The position numbers were made by a program, and so were the translations under genes. A stretch of 64,000 nt of DNA from positions 12,551,575-12,615,574 of the forward strand of contig JACDQD010000005.1 of assembly GCA_019843655.1 (NCBI GenBank). The letters are read 5' to 3'. The notes beneath the pieces are model-generated. The model searched no databases, had not been told where the DNA came from, and was given only the letters and a program-made list of their open reading frames with translations. Within the stretch, counting starts at the first letter, position 1; each line of letters starts with the position of its first letter. The stretch comes from Lethocerus indicus (taxonomy: Eukaryota > Arthropoda > Insecta > Hemiptera > Belostomatidae). Of the stretch, positions 1-9,229 are shown piece by piece.

Positions 1-193
1 ATATTTGGAGGGAGGATTTAGGTAATAAATGCGGTGCATTTATTTTCAAGATGTCCATTTTTCCATATATTTCTTATATCCAACAAATTTATTTTAATTC
101 TTAAAAGCACCGATGTAATAACAATTACTCGACCAATTAGAACGATTTATGGCAATAGAATATTTTTTTGTTATAGTATTTTTTTCTTTCTTT
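1..193. other. Downstream flank, no gene seen
   Basis: AT-rich sequence with a T-rich tract at about 165-205. The short plus-strand open frame starting at 34 is low-complexity Phe/Ile/Leu translation and is not a credible gene. Confidence 0.5.
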
Positions 194-332
194 TTTATTT
201 ATTCACGACAGCGCCTACAGCCTGTAGCAGCAGGCACGAGAATAATAACACTACAGACTGGCCGATTCTGCTGTTTACTTGAAATTAGAAACGTTTTTAC
301 CAAAAATAAAGTTTAAATCACACTTTTTTATT
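194..332 (-). terminator. Candidate poly(A) signals of the OGDH-like gene
   Basis: On the minus strand, AATAAA hexamers occur at 327-332 (about 185 nt after the stop codon) and at 194-203 (overlapping pair). Either could end the 3' UTR. Which is used cannot be told from sequence. Confidence 0.4.
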
Positions 333-517
333 ACATTGTAATATATCTAGGTATATTTTGAGTAAGGTTTTTAAAATTTTTCAGAATTTATCATAACTAT
401 TTCGATTGCTTATTAAATTTGATAAGTGCGGTTTTGTATTGTGCGGTATATCTCAAGAATCCATTAACCGCACTGATCAAGGGATTCCTGTATAGTATTA
501 ATAAAGAATAATTTAAA

Positions 518-821
518 TTACAAGCGGTGCAGTTTACCGATCACCGAATGGATTCGCGGAGAGACGTAAGACCACCAGCCCTGGTTCTTGTGCTCTTCTT
601 GAACCCAGGCTAACCTGGCGTTGGGAAATCTGGCGAGGTCCTCCCTCAGTTGTGCGAAAGGGAAAGGACACAGCTGTTCGACCAGTCCGATGGCTATCTT
701 CCCTTCCAATTTCTTTGCCTTCCTCTCCTCACAGAGTTCGTGGTACACTTTCCCCGTACACAGTAACACCTTTCGAACCTCCTTCGGTTCAACTTTGTCG
801 TCGCTCAGGTAAGGCTGAAAT
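518..821 (-). CDS. Ogdh: OGDH-like exon 15 (C-terminus, stop codon)
   Basis: Residues 872-972, stop TAA at 518-520. The acceptor GAATCAG gives GTEFQP across the splice (canonical GTHFQR). [12 protein letters not shown] and [10 protein letters not shown] are canonical, and [16 protein letters not shown] corresponds to [16 protein letters not shown]. The protein ends GKLHRL at the usual OGDH C-terminus. Confidence 0.94.
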
Positions 822-3800
822 CTGATTCTCGTTGTTATCGACTAAAAATTTGAACATAAAATACGTGGGATGAGACTGACAATATTCGTAATATAGTCTT
901 TGTTCGTGTCCTACATATAGTTTGGATTTGGTGGAGTCTCAACGAAAAGTATATTTCCGTGAACTAATAAAATTATCCCAAACAGTACTTTATGTGTATC
1001 CTGCAAAATGCTAAAAGATGCAACAAAGGACCTGTTCCATTATTGCTTATAACGAATAAAAATAACGGCTCAGAAGTAGCCGTGAGTTTAAATAAGAGAA
1101 TGGAAGAGTTCCATTTCCTCAGAAAAAAGGAGATTTTTAGAACTTGTTTTAAGAATGTAAACGCGTAATGATATTGAAATTGCACATGACATTTCTTCAT
1201 TGTCAGGGAAGGTAGCAGAGAGATGTATACCGTTAATGCCTTAGTAGTTACAAGGGGTGTTAGAGTTACTTGTTGTTTAACAGTTGCCTATGCAGTTTAC
1301 TAGGATCGATGAACCCGTACACCAGTGCACCCTGTCTGCAGGCCCACAAGGTGAAATGGCGAATCAAGTATTTGAGGAATAAAACCAGCCAGTAATAGGT
1401 CATACTGCGGTGTAACTCACTCTGTTCCAGCTGCCATGAATTCGAATGGGGACCTGGCTCTGGGGTGCCTAAGGAGTGACTTGGGCGAGAAGACGACGAG
1501 GGGCTTGGTAAAGGGCATTTTGAGTTGTCGCCTGAGCGCGTGGAAGTAGTTTGCCGGGAAGGCGATGTTGGTCACTATCATGTTGGTCACCCTCAGCTGT
1601 TCGAGCATATTTCCCTCGGGCAGGCCGTCCCCCTCAGAGCACAGCTGCAGAATTCGCTCCGGTCTCCCGCTCGAATGTTCCGGACCCTGCCCTGCCAAAA
1701 TGCCATCTCTCATTTTACCAAAATATTCGTGTATTTCGTTAGTAGTACAGTGAAAGTTTGAATTAAAACGGTTGTTTTGTGACCTTTGTTGTTAGTTGTC
1801 TAAACTAATTTAAAAAACATTGTTCATTAAAAATAATAATACTAAGGTTATTATTATTAATCGTTTTAATAACGACAAGAATTTTCAGCTTCTCTTCAAG
1901 TGAATAAATCACAGTAGTACTAACATTAAAATTAATACTGGCCAAAAGCCCAAATCTGTTCCAGTATGCGACCATGGCATCGTACGATACAGAAAATCGA
2001 ACAAGTGGCGGTATTCCAGAACCCTCACGAAACTCGTCATAAATATAATATATTCCAATAATTCTGGCCCTTTAAATGTCCTTTTCACTTACGACGCTCC
2101 TTATTTTAGCACATCGTTTAACGCAAAATCGTTTAACTATATTCAGAAATATGTTTTTATGATCAATTTATTTAAGGGTTCAATTACTGAAAATTGATCC
2201 AAAACTGAAAAATTTGAATCATTAATATTTAATTTCCATCCATGTTTATAACCCTCCTTTTCGTTTCATTATCTATCTAAATCATCGCATAATATTTAAT
2301 ATCATGCTAATAATGTAAATGTATTCAAAGTAGTTAAAAATATACATCATTCATTAACAAATATGATTACAATTTCTTCAAAAACTGGCTTTGGACATAC
2401 CTTCCATGCCGTGTGGAAGGAGGACAACTAGGCCTGACTTGCATTTCCACCTCGCCTCGCCGGACGACAGATAACAATCGACCATCGGTTGGGCCGTATT
2501 CAAGAAATCGCCAAATTGGGCTTCCCAAATGACCAAGTCATTCGGATTGTACGTTGAATAACCGTATTCGAATCTGGAAACATTTTGGAAAATTCTCATG
2601 ATTGTAGTCACTTTTAGAGTGCTTTCGTAGTTTTGCATTACACTTATTTTGAGGGGGATTTCTGTTCCCCTTGTTTGATTTTTCACTACACTGATATTTC
2701 ATTTAGTACGGAAAACATTTGAATGAGGACAAGAATCTTAGTGTAATTACACGAGTTGTTATTATGATAATTCTTGAATTGTTCTAAATTGTTAATATGA
2801 AAATGATTAACCCGAGGACGGCCATCTCCGACAGGAGGCTGTTGCATGTTGTGTAGGGGGCTTGTCCGGGGTCTAGATGATGGAGTGGAACGTAGGTCTT
2901 ATTCCTGCTCTTCATGTCGTGCCAGACGTGGTGCCTGTGACTGAACGTCCCTCGCTGAACGTCTTCCCCGCAGAACCTCACGTGGTGCCCTTCCTGGATC
3001 ATTCGTGTATGTAATAGGGTGGTAATTAGTGCGAGAATTAAATTGTATACCGACAAACTTATTTAATATTATTAAATTATTTTTAAGTTATTATTATTAA
3101 GTTATTTTTGGTTATCAGGCTTCCGAACGGGGTAATGAATGGCCCATCGGCATGTTATATGAAAACCAGATAAAATCTGGAGGAATTGTTCGTGTAAGAA
3201 AGGAATGTTGAGCGGTACCAGGAGAAGGGAGCCAATTGCGAGTGACTCGCACAGGGACCAGTCCAGGGAATTTTTCTCAATCATTTCCATCCTGTGTTTG
3301 AGCACTCTACTCAAAGAGCGGTTCAGATTGAAGTCCTTGGGGGCCTGGCTGGACACCACGGCTATATGTTCAAGTTTCTTCGTGTCCACACCCGTCTCGA
3401 ATGGATTCCCTTTCTTGTTCCTCTGCAGTCAAACGTAAGAGCAACGGGTATTAAATCAATGTCAGCGCATTGAATGTCCCCAACGCATCAATTTTTATGC
3501 GTACAATAGGATGGACTTGCTGAAGTACCTAGCAGACAATTTCAGTTGGCTGTCTTTTCCCGATAGTAAGTATACAACGGGAGGTTGAAATACCTTCATC
3601 GCGCTGTCCCATTGTGGGGAAAGAATCCACAGGTTTTCTGCCACATTCTGTTTGGGCTCGGCCATCTCAGTTTCCAGTCTGGCTCTGTACTCTTTTTCTA
3701 TGCTCTGAACGTCTTCAACGGTGATGACCTGTCGAAATGAATTTCTGGTTCGTCATTACGAATGTAGTGCTTCTTTTACTTAGTGCGAAGTTTACTCGCC

Positions 3801-6800
3801 TTCTCTTTCAGAAGCGCGTCCCGATATTTCTCGTAGACTGGTCGCATCTCACCGATCCTCTTGTACATGTCCTGAACGAGGGTATTGACCTTAGGAACGT
3901 CTTCGTCAAACCCATGACGCCGATAGCAGACAAGGTCGATTATCACGTCCCTTGAATGAGAGACTACAGTAAGAGCAATGGCTAAATCTGGCGCTTCAAT
4001 CCGACACATAATTTCTGGAAGTATTACCACTCAGGGGACATACATACTAGTTTTTGAATATTTCGCCTTTTTGGATCCAATTGAATTCGAAATTGATCAC
4101 CCAAAATTTTATTTTCGCTAATATAAGGAGTAAGCTAGATTTTTATTATTTTATGAAAACAAGGTATAGATACTCACTTTTTGAATTTTACTCTGAATTC
4201 GGTGGCCATATTGACGACATGTATTACTGCATCGACGTCATCTCCGTTAACATGAAAGATGGGGATACCGAGGGTCATCCCAACATCACTGCAGTACTCA
4301 GAACCTTTGTATCTTCTCGATAATGTTTGCAGGCCAATCTTTGAACGAAGGGCGTTAATTAATTTAATAAATAAAGACGCTTCAAAAAGCTTGTTTTGTA
4401 CCCTTGTTTTCATTCTTATAAATCGCAAAGGCACATTTAAACTAAAGACGACATTCGGTTTCGGCTCTTTTGTTAGTCAGAAGTATACACATTACAATAA
4501 TTTTATCTTTTAAGGGTATTAAATAAAAAATAAATTATACATTATAATAGAGAAAATAAAAAGTTGAAAAATGTAGTAAATCTAAAACTGAAGATTTATA
4601 AGATATTATAAGGGTGGAAGGCAGATATTGTTTGACCCAGGAGGTTCTAGGCTAAGGGTGTACTGGGTACTGGGATTATTACTTTCATTCAGTACCTGGT
4701 TGTCGATTATCAAATGGATGGTGCCTCGAGTAGTAAAGCAGGGAAGATTGTACATCTGCAAAGATTCAAAGGTCATTCCCTGAGCATACATAATGGCATC
4801 GCCGTGTAACAAAATGGGCCAATTCTAGAAACAAAGACCATTAAAACAATTAGGCTATAATTACTGCTTAAAATTCTCAAACCGAGTCATTTTATGACTC
4901 TCCTCAATTACGTTAAAATATTAAATATTCATCTGTCGGCGTGAGTTTTCAATAAAAGCCGATATGTAGGTTATATGAACTGTTTGGACACTGACCAATA
5001 CAAGTTTTATTCTTATCAATTCATGCAAAATTAAATTTGACAAAGCGCAGCGTCAACGGAAAGTTTTCGTAAAGGTTTGGTCTTGATATTTCCTTATGGG
5101 AGGAGACAATACAAAAAAATTCCCAATACATTTTACGAGAAAAGATTTCATTTACTTCTCCAACAGGATGATAACAAATACCTTGAGACCTTCTGTGTCT
5201 CGTTGATGAAATTGTTGAGCTTTGGTTTTGCCGAGCGCTAAACAGTTGGCGAGCTCGAAGTGGGAAGGGCCAGGGACCAGACAGATTTCGTAGCGCTTCT
5301 GGCCTTTTGACCAGACCAACGACACGTTGGCGCCCCCGTTGTAGATCTTGTCACCCGAGCCCGCGTTCAATTCACGCACCGGAGAAAACTCTTCGAAGAT
5401 TTTCTTCACGCTCACCTCGAGGATGTTGGCCAAAACGTTGGGTCGACCTCTCCTGCCCATCGCTTTTCACCAACGAGGAACACAAAAAGGCAGTTTTGAT
5501 CATTATTATGAGTAGAGGCATAAACTGAATCAAATATACCTAGAAATAAGAAGATTACCTATATTGAATGTCTGGGCGCCTTTGTCTAGGGCCGAGTCGA
5601 GAATGGTCCGCAGTGCGGGGACGAGCACTTGGCAGCCCTGGAGACCGAAGCGGGCCTCTTCTGGCCTCTTCTCTTCGAGAAACTTTTCGAAGAGGTGGGA
5701 TTTTGCCAGAAGGCCGAAATTATACCGCCGGTCGTAGAGACTGATTTGAGGCTCGCTCATCGTCTCTTCGGCCTTCCTCGCTATCCACTCCCGGCTCTCC
5801 GCGTCGACTAAGTGCTTGAACTCGATGCCGACCGCCCGCCGATAAGTATTCCGCAACCGGTCGACGGTTTCGTTCGCCGTTAGGAACTCCTTTCCTCTTC
5901 CTAAAATGAAATTTTTTCGAGCGGTCTGATTGGTACAGAAAGCAGTAAATACTGGTGCCGAAATCGTGTGCTAATTTTATTCCCATTACGTGATTTTTAA
6001 TACAACTTTTAAATCGGTTAAAACACCTCAAGAATGATTTAAACTAATAGAGTTAACAATCTTTAGATTATTTTTATTATACTAATTAATTAGTATTTTA
6101 AAGCGTATTTTACTTTGTAGGGAGTACATGATTTCCAGGAATTGATAGACAGACCGACAAACGTTTCTTCGGGCAGAATGTAGAGCATTTTTGAGTCACC
6201 GAAACCTTCCGGTAGTCCGGTTCCCTTTCTCGACTTCCAGAGCTCGAGAGGGTCGATGTCGGCGAATAGATGACCGTGCGACTGGTAGGCTTTCACCGCC
6301 ATTTGCACCCTCATGTGGTCCTCGACGGAAACCGACATGGCGACAGGGAGCCGCTTTGAAAGTTCTGACTCTGCAACAGAGGGCTGAGCCGAATCGGTTA
6401 AACCATAAACCGCTCCATATACCGTCTCTCACAGCGATACATGTCATCTTGCTTGTACGACCTGTCTCCGCCGGTTTCAGCTTTTTGCCGTCGTCATAAA
6501 AGTTGGAGCCGATCTGGCGCCTTACTAAACAAGCAAGATTGACGGAAAATATTTATTTTACATATGGAAGTAATATAATGCATTAAATCGAAGATATTGT
6601 CGAATTGGAAACTGACTCACATTCATTGAAAGTCAAGAGTAGGATAATACATGTATTCGGTCTAATCAGGAAAGCTGGTTACCCTTGACAGATTGTAATA
6701 TTCTGTAATGGCTCAAGTGAAAATCGTGCATTCGCATAAATGATAAAAATTATTTGTCGAATGAAGAATTTTCAAAGCCCAATCAATGTGTGATCGTATT

Positions 6801-8379
6801 AACCGAAAACCCACTGAAATAATGTAACAGCGGCATATGGGTATTATCTATATTATGAATGAATCTGCTTGTAAGGAGCAGCTTCACAAGGATCAAACGT
6901 TTCTGAGTGTTGTCTGTATAAACAACCCCTACGTAACCCTGAAAGGTAGTTTGGGTTCCAGGTCATTTTTCCCATTCCTGGAAAGCATACAGTAAAAGGG
7001 ATTTTCTTTTTTATGACACATACAGGGTTGGAAGGAACCAGATGTCAAAAGATTGTTATATAAACATAAAATTTTACCCAGGGAAGCCCCACATTCCTTA
7101 TAATGTAAACGTTCTGGGGTTATACAAGTTAATTTTGAAATTCTATTATAAGCCACATTAATTTAAATTTTAGAATCCTGACATTACTAAGTACATTATT
7201 TTAATTATTCTTGTAAATTTATTATTTTTTCTTTTAGTTGTTTTAATTAATTTTGCATTATATAATAAGAAAGAACTTTAGATGATTTTCTCATGTTTAT
7301 GTTTCTTATTGCCAATCATGCATTCAAAAATGATTTAAAATAGGAAAACCAACCTTTACTTCTGGATACACAGTTTTCATCCTGGGTTGGGACTTGTCAC
7401 TGGGTTGATGAACTGGTTGAATGGGTAGTACTTGGTTGGAACCCGATGAGATATATTTAAAAAATTCCCACCAAGACTGATCGACACTATTGGGGTTCTG
7501 GACCCAGGTGTCATACAGTGACTCCAAGTATGATGCTGAATCACCACTCATAAATGACCAATATAGGCTCTTTGTCTAAAATTATTTATAATCCAATATT
7601 AGAGGATTCTGTACTTATTTATGTTTTGGTTAAAGAAGAATTATTGTACAGTAATACATACCAATCAATTAAAAAATTAATGGATTATTTCAATTTTTAC
7701 CATCTGTATTGACAGATACCCAATTATGTATAGTACAATACTTTTAAGTTATAATTATTTCATATCATACAGTCATTTAATATTGCATTCGGTGTCCAAT
7801 AAGATAAAAGCTTTAGTTTAGAAAAACCCTCAATATAATTCATGCAGGTTACTTGTTATTACATAAATACATGCACATATCTAGAAAGGCATTGTAAATA
7901 AAAATAATGAAAAACTAGAAACTTTACTTCTGAAAACTCAGTATTCTTCTCTGATTGGGATTTTTTATGGGGAATGGGTAATACTTGACTTAATGACTTT
8001 TTTCTGGTTGAGTACCTCACCACAGACCAAACCAGTTTCCTGAAAAACAATTGAAAAATAACCCATCACAATTGAGATGGTTCTTATCTTGGAAATTAAG
8101 AAGCGAGTTTATTCTATCTAAACTCAAGCTTTTGGAAATTTCAGCATTCTTTTATATAATAATTCTTAGAGAGGTAGCTTAAAAATAAACACAATGGCTT
8201 GTTGTATACCATAGAATGTTGTGTTAAATTTACAGTTTAATGAAACATATTATAAATTATAATATTTATATCTATTTAATATTATGATTTATATAAATTA
8301 TAATATTATAAAATTTAAATTATTAATTAAAATTTTTAATTATTTAATTTTATATTATAAATTTATTATTTAATTATTT

Positions 8380-8429
<50 letters not shown>

Positions 8430-8696
8430 GGATTTTCAATAGGCATCCAGTCAGAATAGATCAATTCATAACATATTAAAAAGTGATTATAACTCCATTA
8501 ATTCTATAATACAAACAATGGTAATTAATTGGGTCAAAATCAGTTGTGATACTCTGAGTTTTGGGATCTTGAACTAGAAGTCAGCTTTAGTTTCAGCTGA
8601 GGCTTAGCACTCCTTTTCTAGAAATTAGAATAATTCTAAATGCACTGTAAAAAGGCAAAACACATACCAATTTGTTGCTTTCTGTCTCATTGCCAT
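518..8696 (-). CDS. Ogdh: 2-oxoglutarate dehydrogenase E1 (OGDH)-family protein, divergent paralogue, 15 exons
   Basis: E1o enzymes are mitochondrial TPP-dependent decarboxylases that start the 2-oxoglutarate dehydrogenase complex of the TCA cycle. Proposed coding exons: 8696-8668, 8039-7928, 7575-7360, 6383-6155, 5900-5559, 5462-5182, 4824-4696, 4338-4178, 3950-3800, 3728-3594, 3422-3219, 2993-2812, 2573-2401, 1691-1421, 821-518. They total 2919 nt (972 aa) and all phases agree. Human OGDH is about 1020 aa. Visible in order: a basic N-terminus free of acidic residues (transit-peptide-like), the [10 protein letters not shown]...SWWEFF segment typical of OGDH N-termini, the HGDA...DNQ-I TPP/Mg site (D412, N445, I447), GTFSHRH (678-684), [28 protein letters not shown] and C-terminal [10 protein letters not shown]. 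The N-terminal segment argues for OGDH rather than DHTKD1. Odd: the HRGR His is Arg313, the KYH His is Asn351, and the GHNE His is Phe514. The frame is intact, so a pseudogene is unlikely. Whether it is an active E1o is uncertain. Confidence 0.9.
1421..1691 (-). CDS. Ogdh: OGDH-like exon 14
   Basis: Residues 782-871. [16 protein letters not shown] restores canonical GPEHSSARPERFLQM across the splice. [30 protein letters not shown] is close to the canonical [29 protein letters not shown]. Acceptor TTTTGGCAG, donor AGA|GTGAGT (phase 2). Confidence 0.94.
2401..2573 (-). CDS. Ogdh: OGDH-like exon 13
   Basis: Residues 724-781. [28 protein letters not shown] matches the OGDH block [30 protein letters not shown] sits at the end, split by the intron. 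Acceptor TTTCCAG, donor GAAG|GTATGT (phase 1). Confidence 0.94.
2812..2993 (-). CDS. Ogdh: OGDH-like exon 12 (GTFSHRH motif)
   Basis: Residues 664-723. [26 protein letters not shown] is nearly canonical ([19 protein letters not shown]), so the histidines of this block are kept. [17 protein letters not shown] follows OGDH APYTVCNSSLSEYGVLG. Acceptor ATCCAG|GAA, donor CGG|GTTAAT (phase 2). Confidence 0.94.
3219..3422 (-). CDS. Ogdh: OGDH-like exon 11
   Basis: Residues 596-663. [31 protein letters not shown] aligns with OGDH [31 protein letters not shown]. Conserved Glu and Tyr positions in AEYMAFGS have become CESLAIGS. Acceptor TGACTGCAG|AGG, donor CTG|GTACCG, phase 0. Confidence 0.88.
3594..3728 (-). 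CDS. Ogdh: OGDH-like exon 10
   Basis: Residues 551-595, a helical linker beginning [14 protein letters not shown]. Canonical OGDH has VVNQPEYEEEI at this place, then HWLDSPWPGF; here [13 protein letters not shown]. Acceptor TTTCGACAG|GTC, donor AAG|GTATTT, phase 0. Sequence conservation is weak, but length, phase and the Trp/SP positions fit. Confidence 0.8.
3800..3950 (-). CDS. Ogdh: OGDH-like exon 9 (GHNE motif changed; GC donor)
   Basis: Residues 500-550. [16 protein letters not shown] corresponds to DVVVDLVCYRRNGHNE: the active-site-region His is Phe514. MYKRI...[12 protein letters not shown] follows the family. The acceptor is CATTCAAG. The only donor that keeps the frame into exon 10 is AAG|GCGAGT, a GC-AG type intron. 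The nearby GT (CGA|GTAAAC) would bring a stop codon. Confidence 0.88.
4178..4338 (-). CDS. Ogdh: OGDH-like exon 8
   Basis: Residues 447-499. It begins Ile-Gly directly after DNQ, restoring the NQIG order. The 31 residues up to IPIFHVN match OGDH in length without a gap (OGDH: APIFHVN). [11 protein letters not shown] and EFRVKFK follow the family. Acceptor TTCAAAG|ATT, donor AAA|GTGAGT (phase 2). Confidence 0.9.
4696..4824 (-). CDS. Ogdh: OGDH-like exon 7 (TPP/Mg2+ motif, first half)
   Basis: Residues 404-446. [13 protein letters not shown] corresponds to the TPP motif LLHGDAAFAGQG with Asp412 kept. [14 protein letters not shown] follows OGDH YETFHLSDLPSYTT. It ends at ...LIIDNQ, equivalent to VVNNQ: the second Asn (Asn445) is kept and the first is Asp. 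Acceptor TTTCTAG|AAT, donor CAG|GTACTG, phase 0 on both sides. Confidence 0.92.
5182..5462 (-). CDS. Ogdh: OGDH-like exon 6 (altered active-site histidines)
   Basis: Residues 310-403. NVLANI, GSGD, PSH and GKTKAQQF...DTEG keep the OGDH order and spacing. Two active-site histidines of the family are gone: canonical MGMPHRGRLN reads MGRRGRPN (two residues shorter, His to Arg313), and canonical VKYH reads KIYN (His to Asn351, same spacing from GSGD to PSH). The acceptor is GAAAAG|CGATG and the donor AAG|GTATTT. The acceptor is only moderately pyrimidine-rich, so a different boundary could slightly alter the Arg313 region, but not Asn351. Confidence 0.88.
5559..5900 (-). CDS. Ogdh: OGDH-like exon 5
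   Basis: Residues 196-309. It starts after CATTTTAG and ends at ATATAG|GTAATC (phase 1). [13 protein letters not shown] corresponds to OGDH YCxx[27 protein letters not shown] matches RFGLEGCEVLIPALKTIID closely, which fixes the frame. The end (AQTFNI) runs into the MG(MPH)RGRLN position at the next splice. Confidence 0.93.
6155..6383 (-). CDS. Ogdh: OGDH-like exon 4
   Basis: Residues 120-195 plus one base. [19 protein letters not shown] matches OGDH VEDHLAVQSLIRAYQIRGH, followed by DIDPLEL and ILPEETFVG (OGDH LPTTTFIGG). The acceptor GGCTCAG|CCC gives phase 0. A nearer acceptor (TTGCAG at 6371) would break phase. The donor is GTCG|GTCTGT. Confidence 0.88.
7360..7575 (-). CDS. Ogdh: OGDH-like exon 3 (N-terminal subunit-interaction segment)
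   Basis: Residues 48-119. The acceptor is ATTTTAG|ACAAAG. The donor is GAA|GTAAAG; six bases further on AAG|GTTGGT is an in-phase alternative ending at 7354. [18 protein letters not shown] aligns with the conserved OGDH motif FLSGTSSNYVEEMYCAW, followed by SWWEFFKY where OGDH has SWDIFFRN. This segment lies in the N-terminal part of OGDH implicated in complex assembly and is a mark of OGDH rather than DHTKD1. Confidence 0.85.
7928..8039 (-). CDS. Ogdh: OGDH-like exon 2 (transit peptide region)
   Basis: Residues 10-47. The acceptor TTGTTTTTCAG precedes GAAACTGG. The donor is GAA|GTAAAG (phase 0). The stretch [16 protein letters not shown] is rich in Lys and Arg and has no acidic residue, consistent with mitochondrial import. 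The end of the exon (QVLPI...SEVK, read into the donor) resembles the end of exon 3 in both DNA and protein. Confidence 0.75.
8228..8427. repeat. AT-rich block ending in a (TG)n microsatellite, intron 1
   Basis: About 160 bp of nearly pure A/T is followed by about 20 uninterrupted TG dinucleotides at 8388-8427. It lies in the proposed first intron of the OGDH-like gene. Confidence 0.95.
8668..8696 (-). CDS. Ogdh: OGDH-like exon 1 (start codon, tentative)
   Basis: Encodes M1 to N9 (MAMRQKATN) plus two bases of W10. The donor reads TTG|GTATGTG. It leaves phase 2, exactly what exon 2 needs (TG + G = Trp). The peptide is basic and has no acidic residue, as expected for a mitochondrial presequence. 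A possible acceptor (TTTCTCAG) lies about 50 nt upstream. A short upstream ORF (ATG GTG TAC ATT TCA TAT TAA) precedes this ATG, so the true start could differ. Confidence 0.5.
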
Positions 8697-9164
8697 CACT
8701 ATTTTAATATGAAATGTACACCATAAAGGTTATTTTTTGAAATTGAATCTGAGAAATTGGATCTTATTTTGAGATAAAGAACTGTATCATATGTGAACTA
8801 TGGTAACAATAGCCAAATATTCAAATTTCTTGTTATTTATTAATTCCTGTGAATTAAATTTTCAATTTCACTGCGATTTTATATTTATTTTCTAATTTGC
8901 TGTACAATATTTATTGTACTCATATTGGTCTTATTGAGTTCTTAAAATAAGGGAAAATATTTTTTCAAGCTACTACAATTGCAAACATTTCAAAAATGCC
9001 TGAAAATTGTAGATATCTTGTTATTATGTTACACAGTATCAATTTAATTTTAATCATTTATTTCTATAAATAACGATATACTCTAAATGATTAAATTATT
9101 TTCCTTAATCTGTCAATTATTCCATTATATTGACTTAAATAACTTTAAATAGTTAACTCAATAG

Positions 9165-9178
9165 CTACTAGGTGGCGT
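9165..9178 (+). promoter_or_regulatory. CTCF-like site upstream of the OGDH-like gene
   Basis: CTACTAGGTGGCGT matches the CTCF core consensus CCASYAGRKGGCRS at 12 of 14 positions, including the TAGGTGGCG centre. It lies about 470 bp upstream of the proposed start codon, beside a possible 5' UTR splice donor. The match is by eye; insulator function is inference. Confidence 0.45.
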
Positions 9179-9189
9179 TCATGTCTCAC

Positions 9190-9208
9190 CTGTTCTGTGT
9201 CGCACTCT
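9190..9208 (-). promoter_or_regulatory. Possible 5' UTR exon end / start region of the OGDH-like gene
   Basis: On the minus strand, GACACAGAACAG|GTGAGAC is a near-consensus splice donor (exon side ending at 9190). A weak initiator-like TCAGAG lies just before it (A at 9208). Together with the neighbouring CTCF-like site this is the best candidate for a non-coding first exon. No TATA box or DPE was found, so support is weak. Confidence 0.3.
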
Positions 9209-9229
9209 GATGGCAGGTGGAATGATTCA

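Noticed and set aside
1260..1420. Possible extra exon between exons 15 and 14
   Set aside because: Exon 14 joins exon 15 directly with correct phase and full homology (GTEFQP); nothing is missing.
3731..3796. GT donor CGA|GTAAAC for exon 9
   Set aside because: Joined to the exon-10 acceptor it shifts the frame into an early stop. The GC donor keeps the frame.
518..8696. OGDH-like gene as a pseudogene
   Set aside because: All 15 exons are open, phases agree and the length divides by three. Only specific active-site residues differ.
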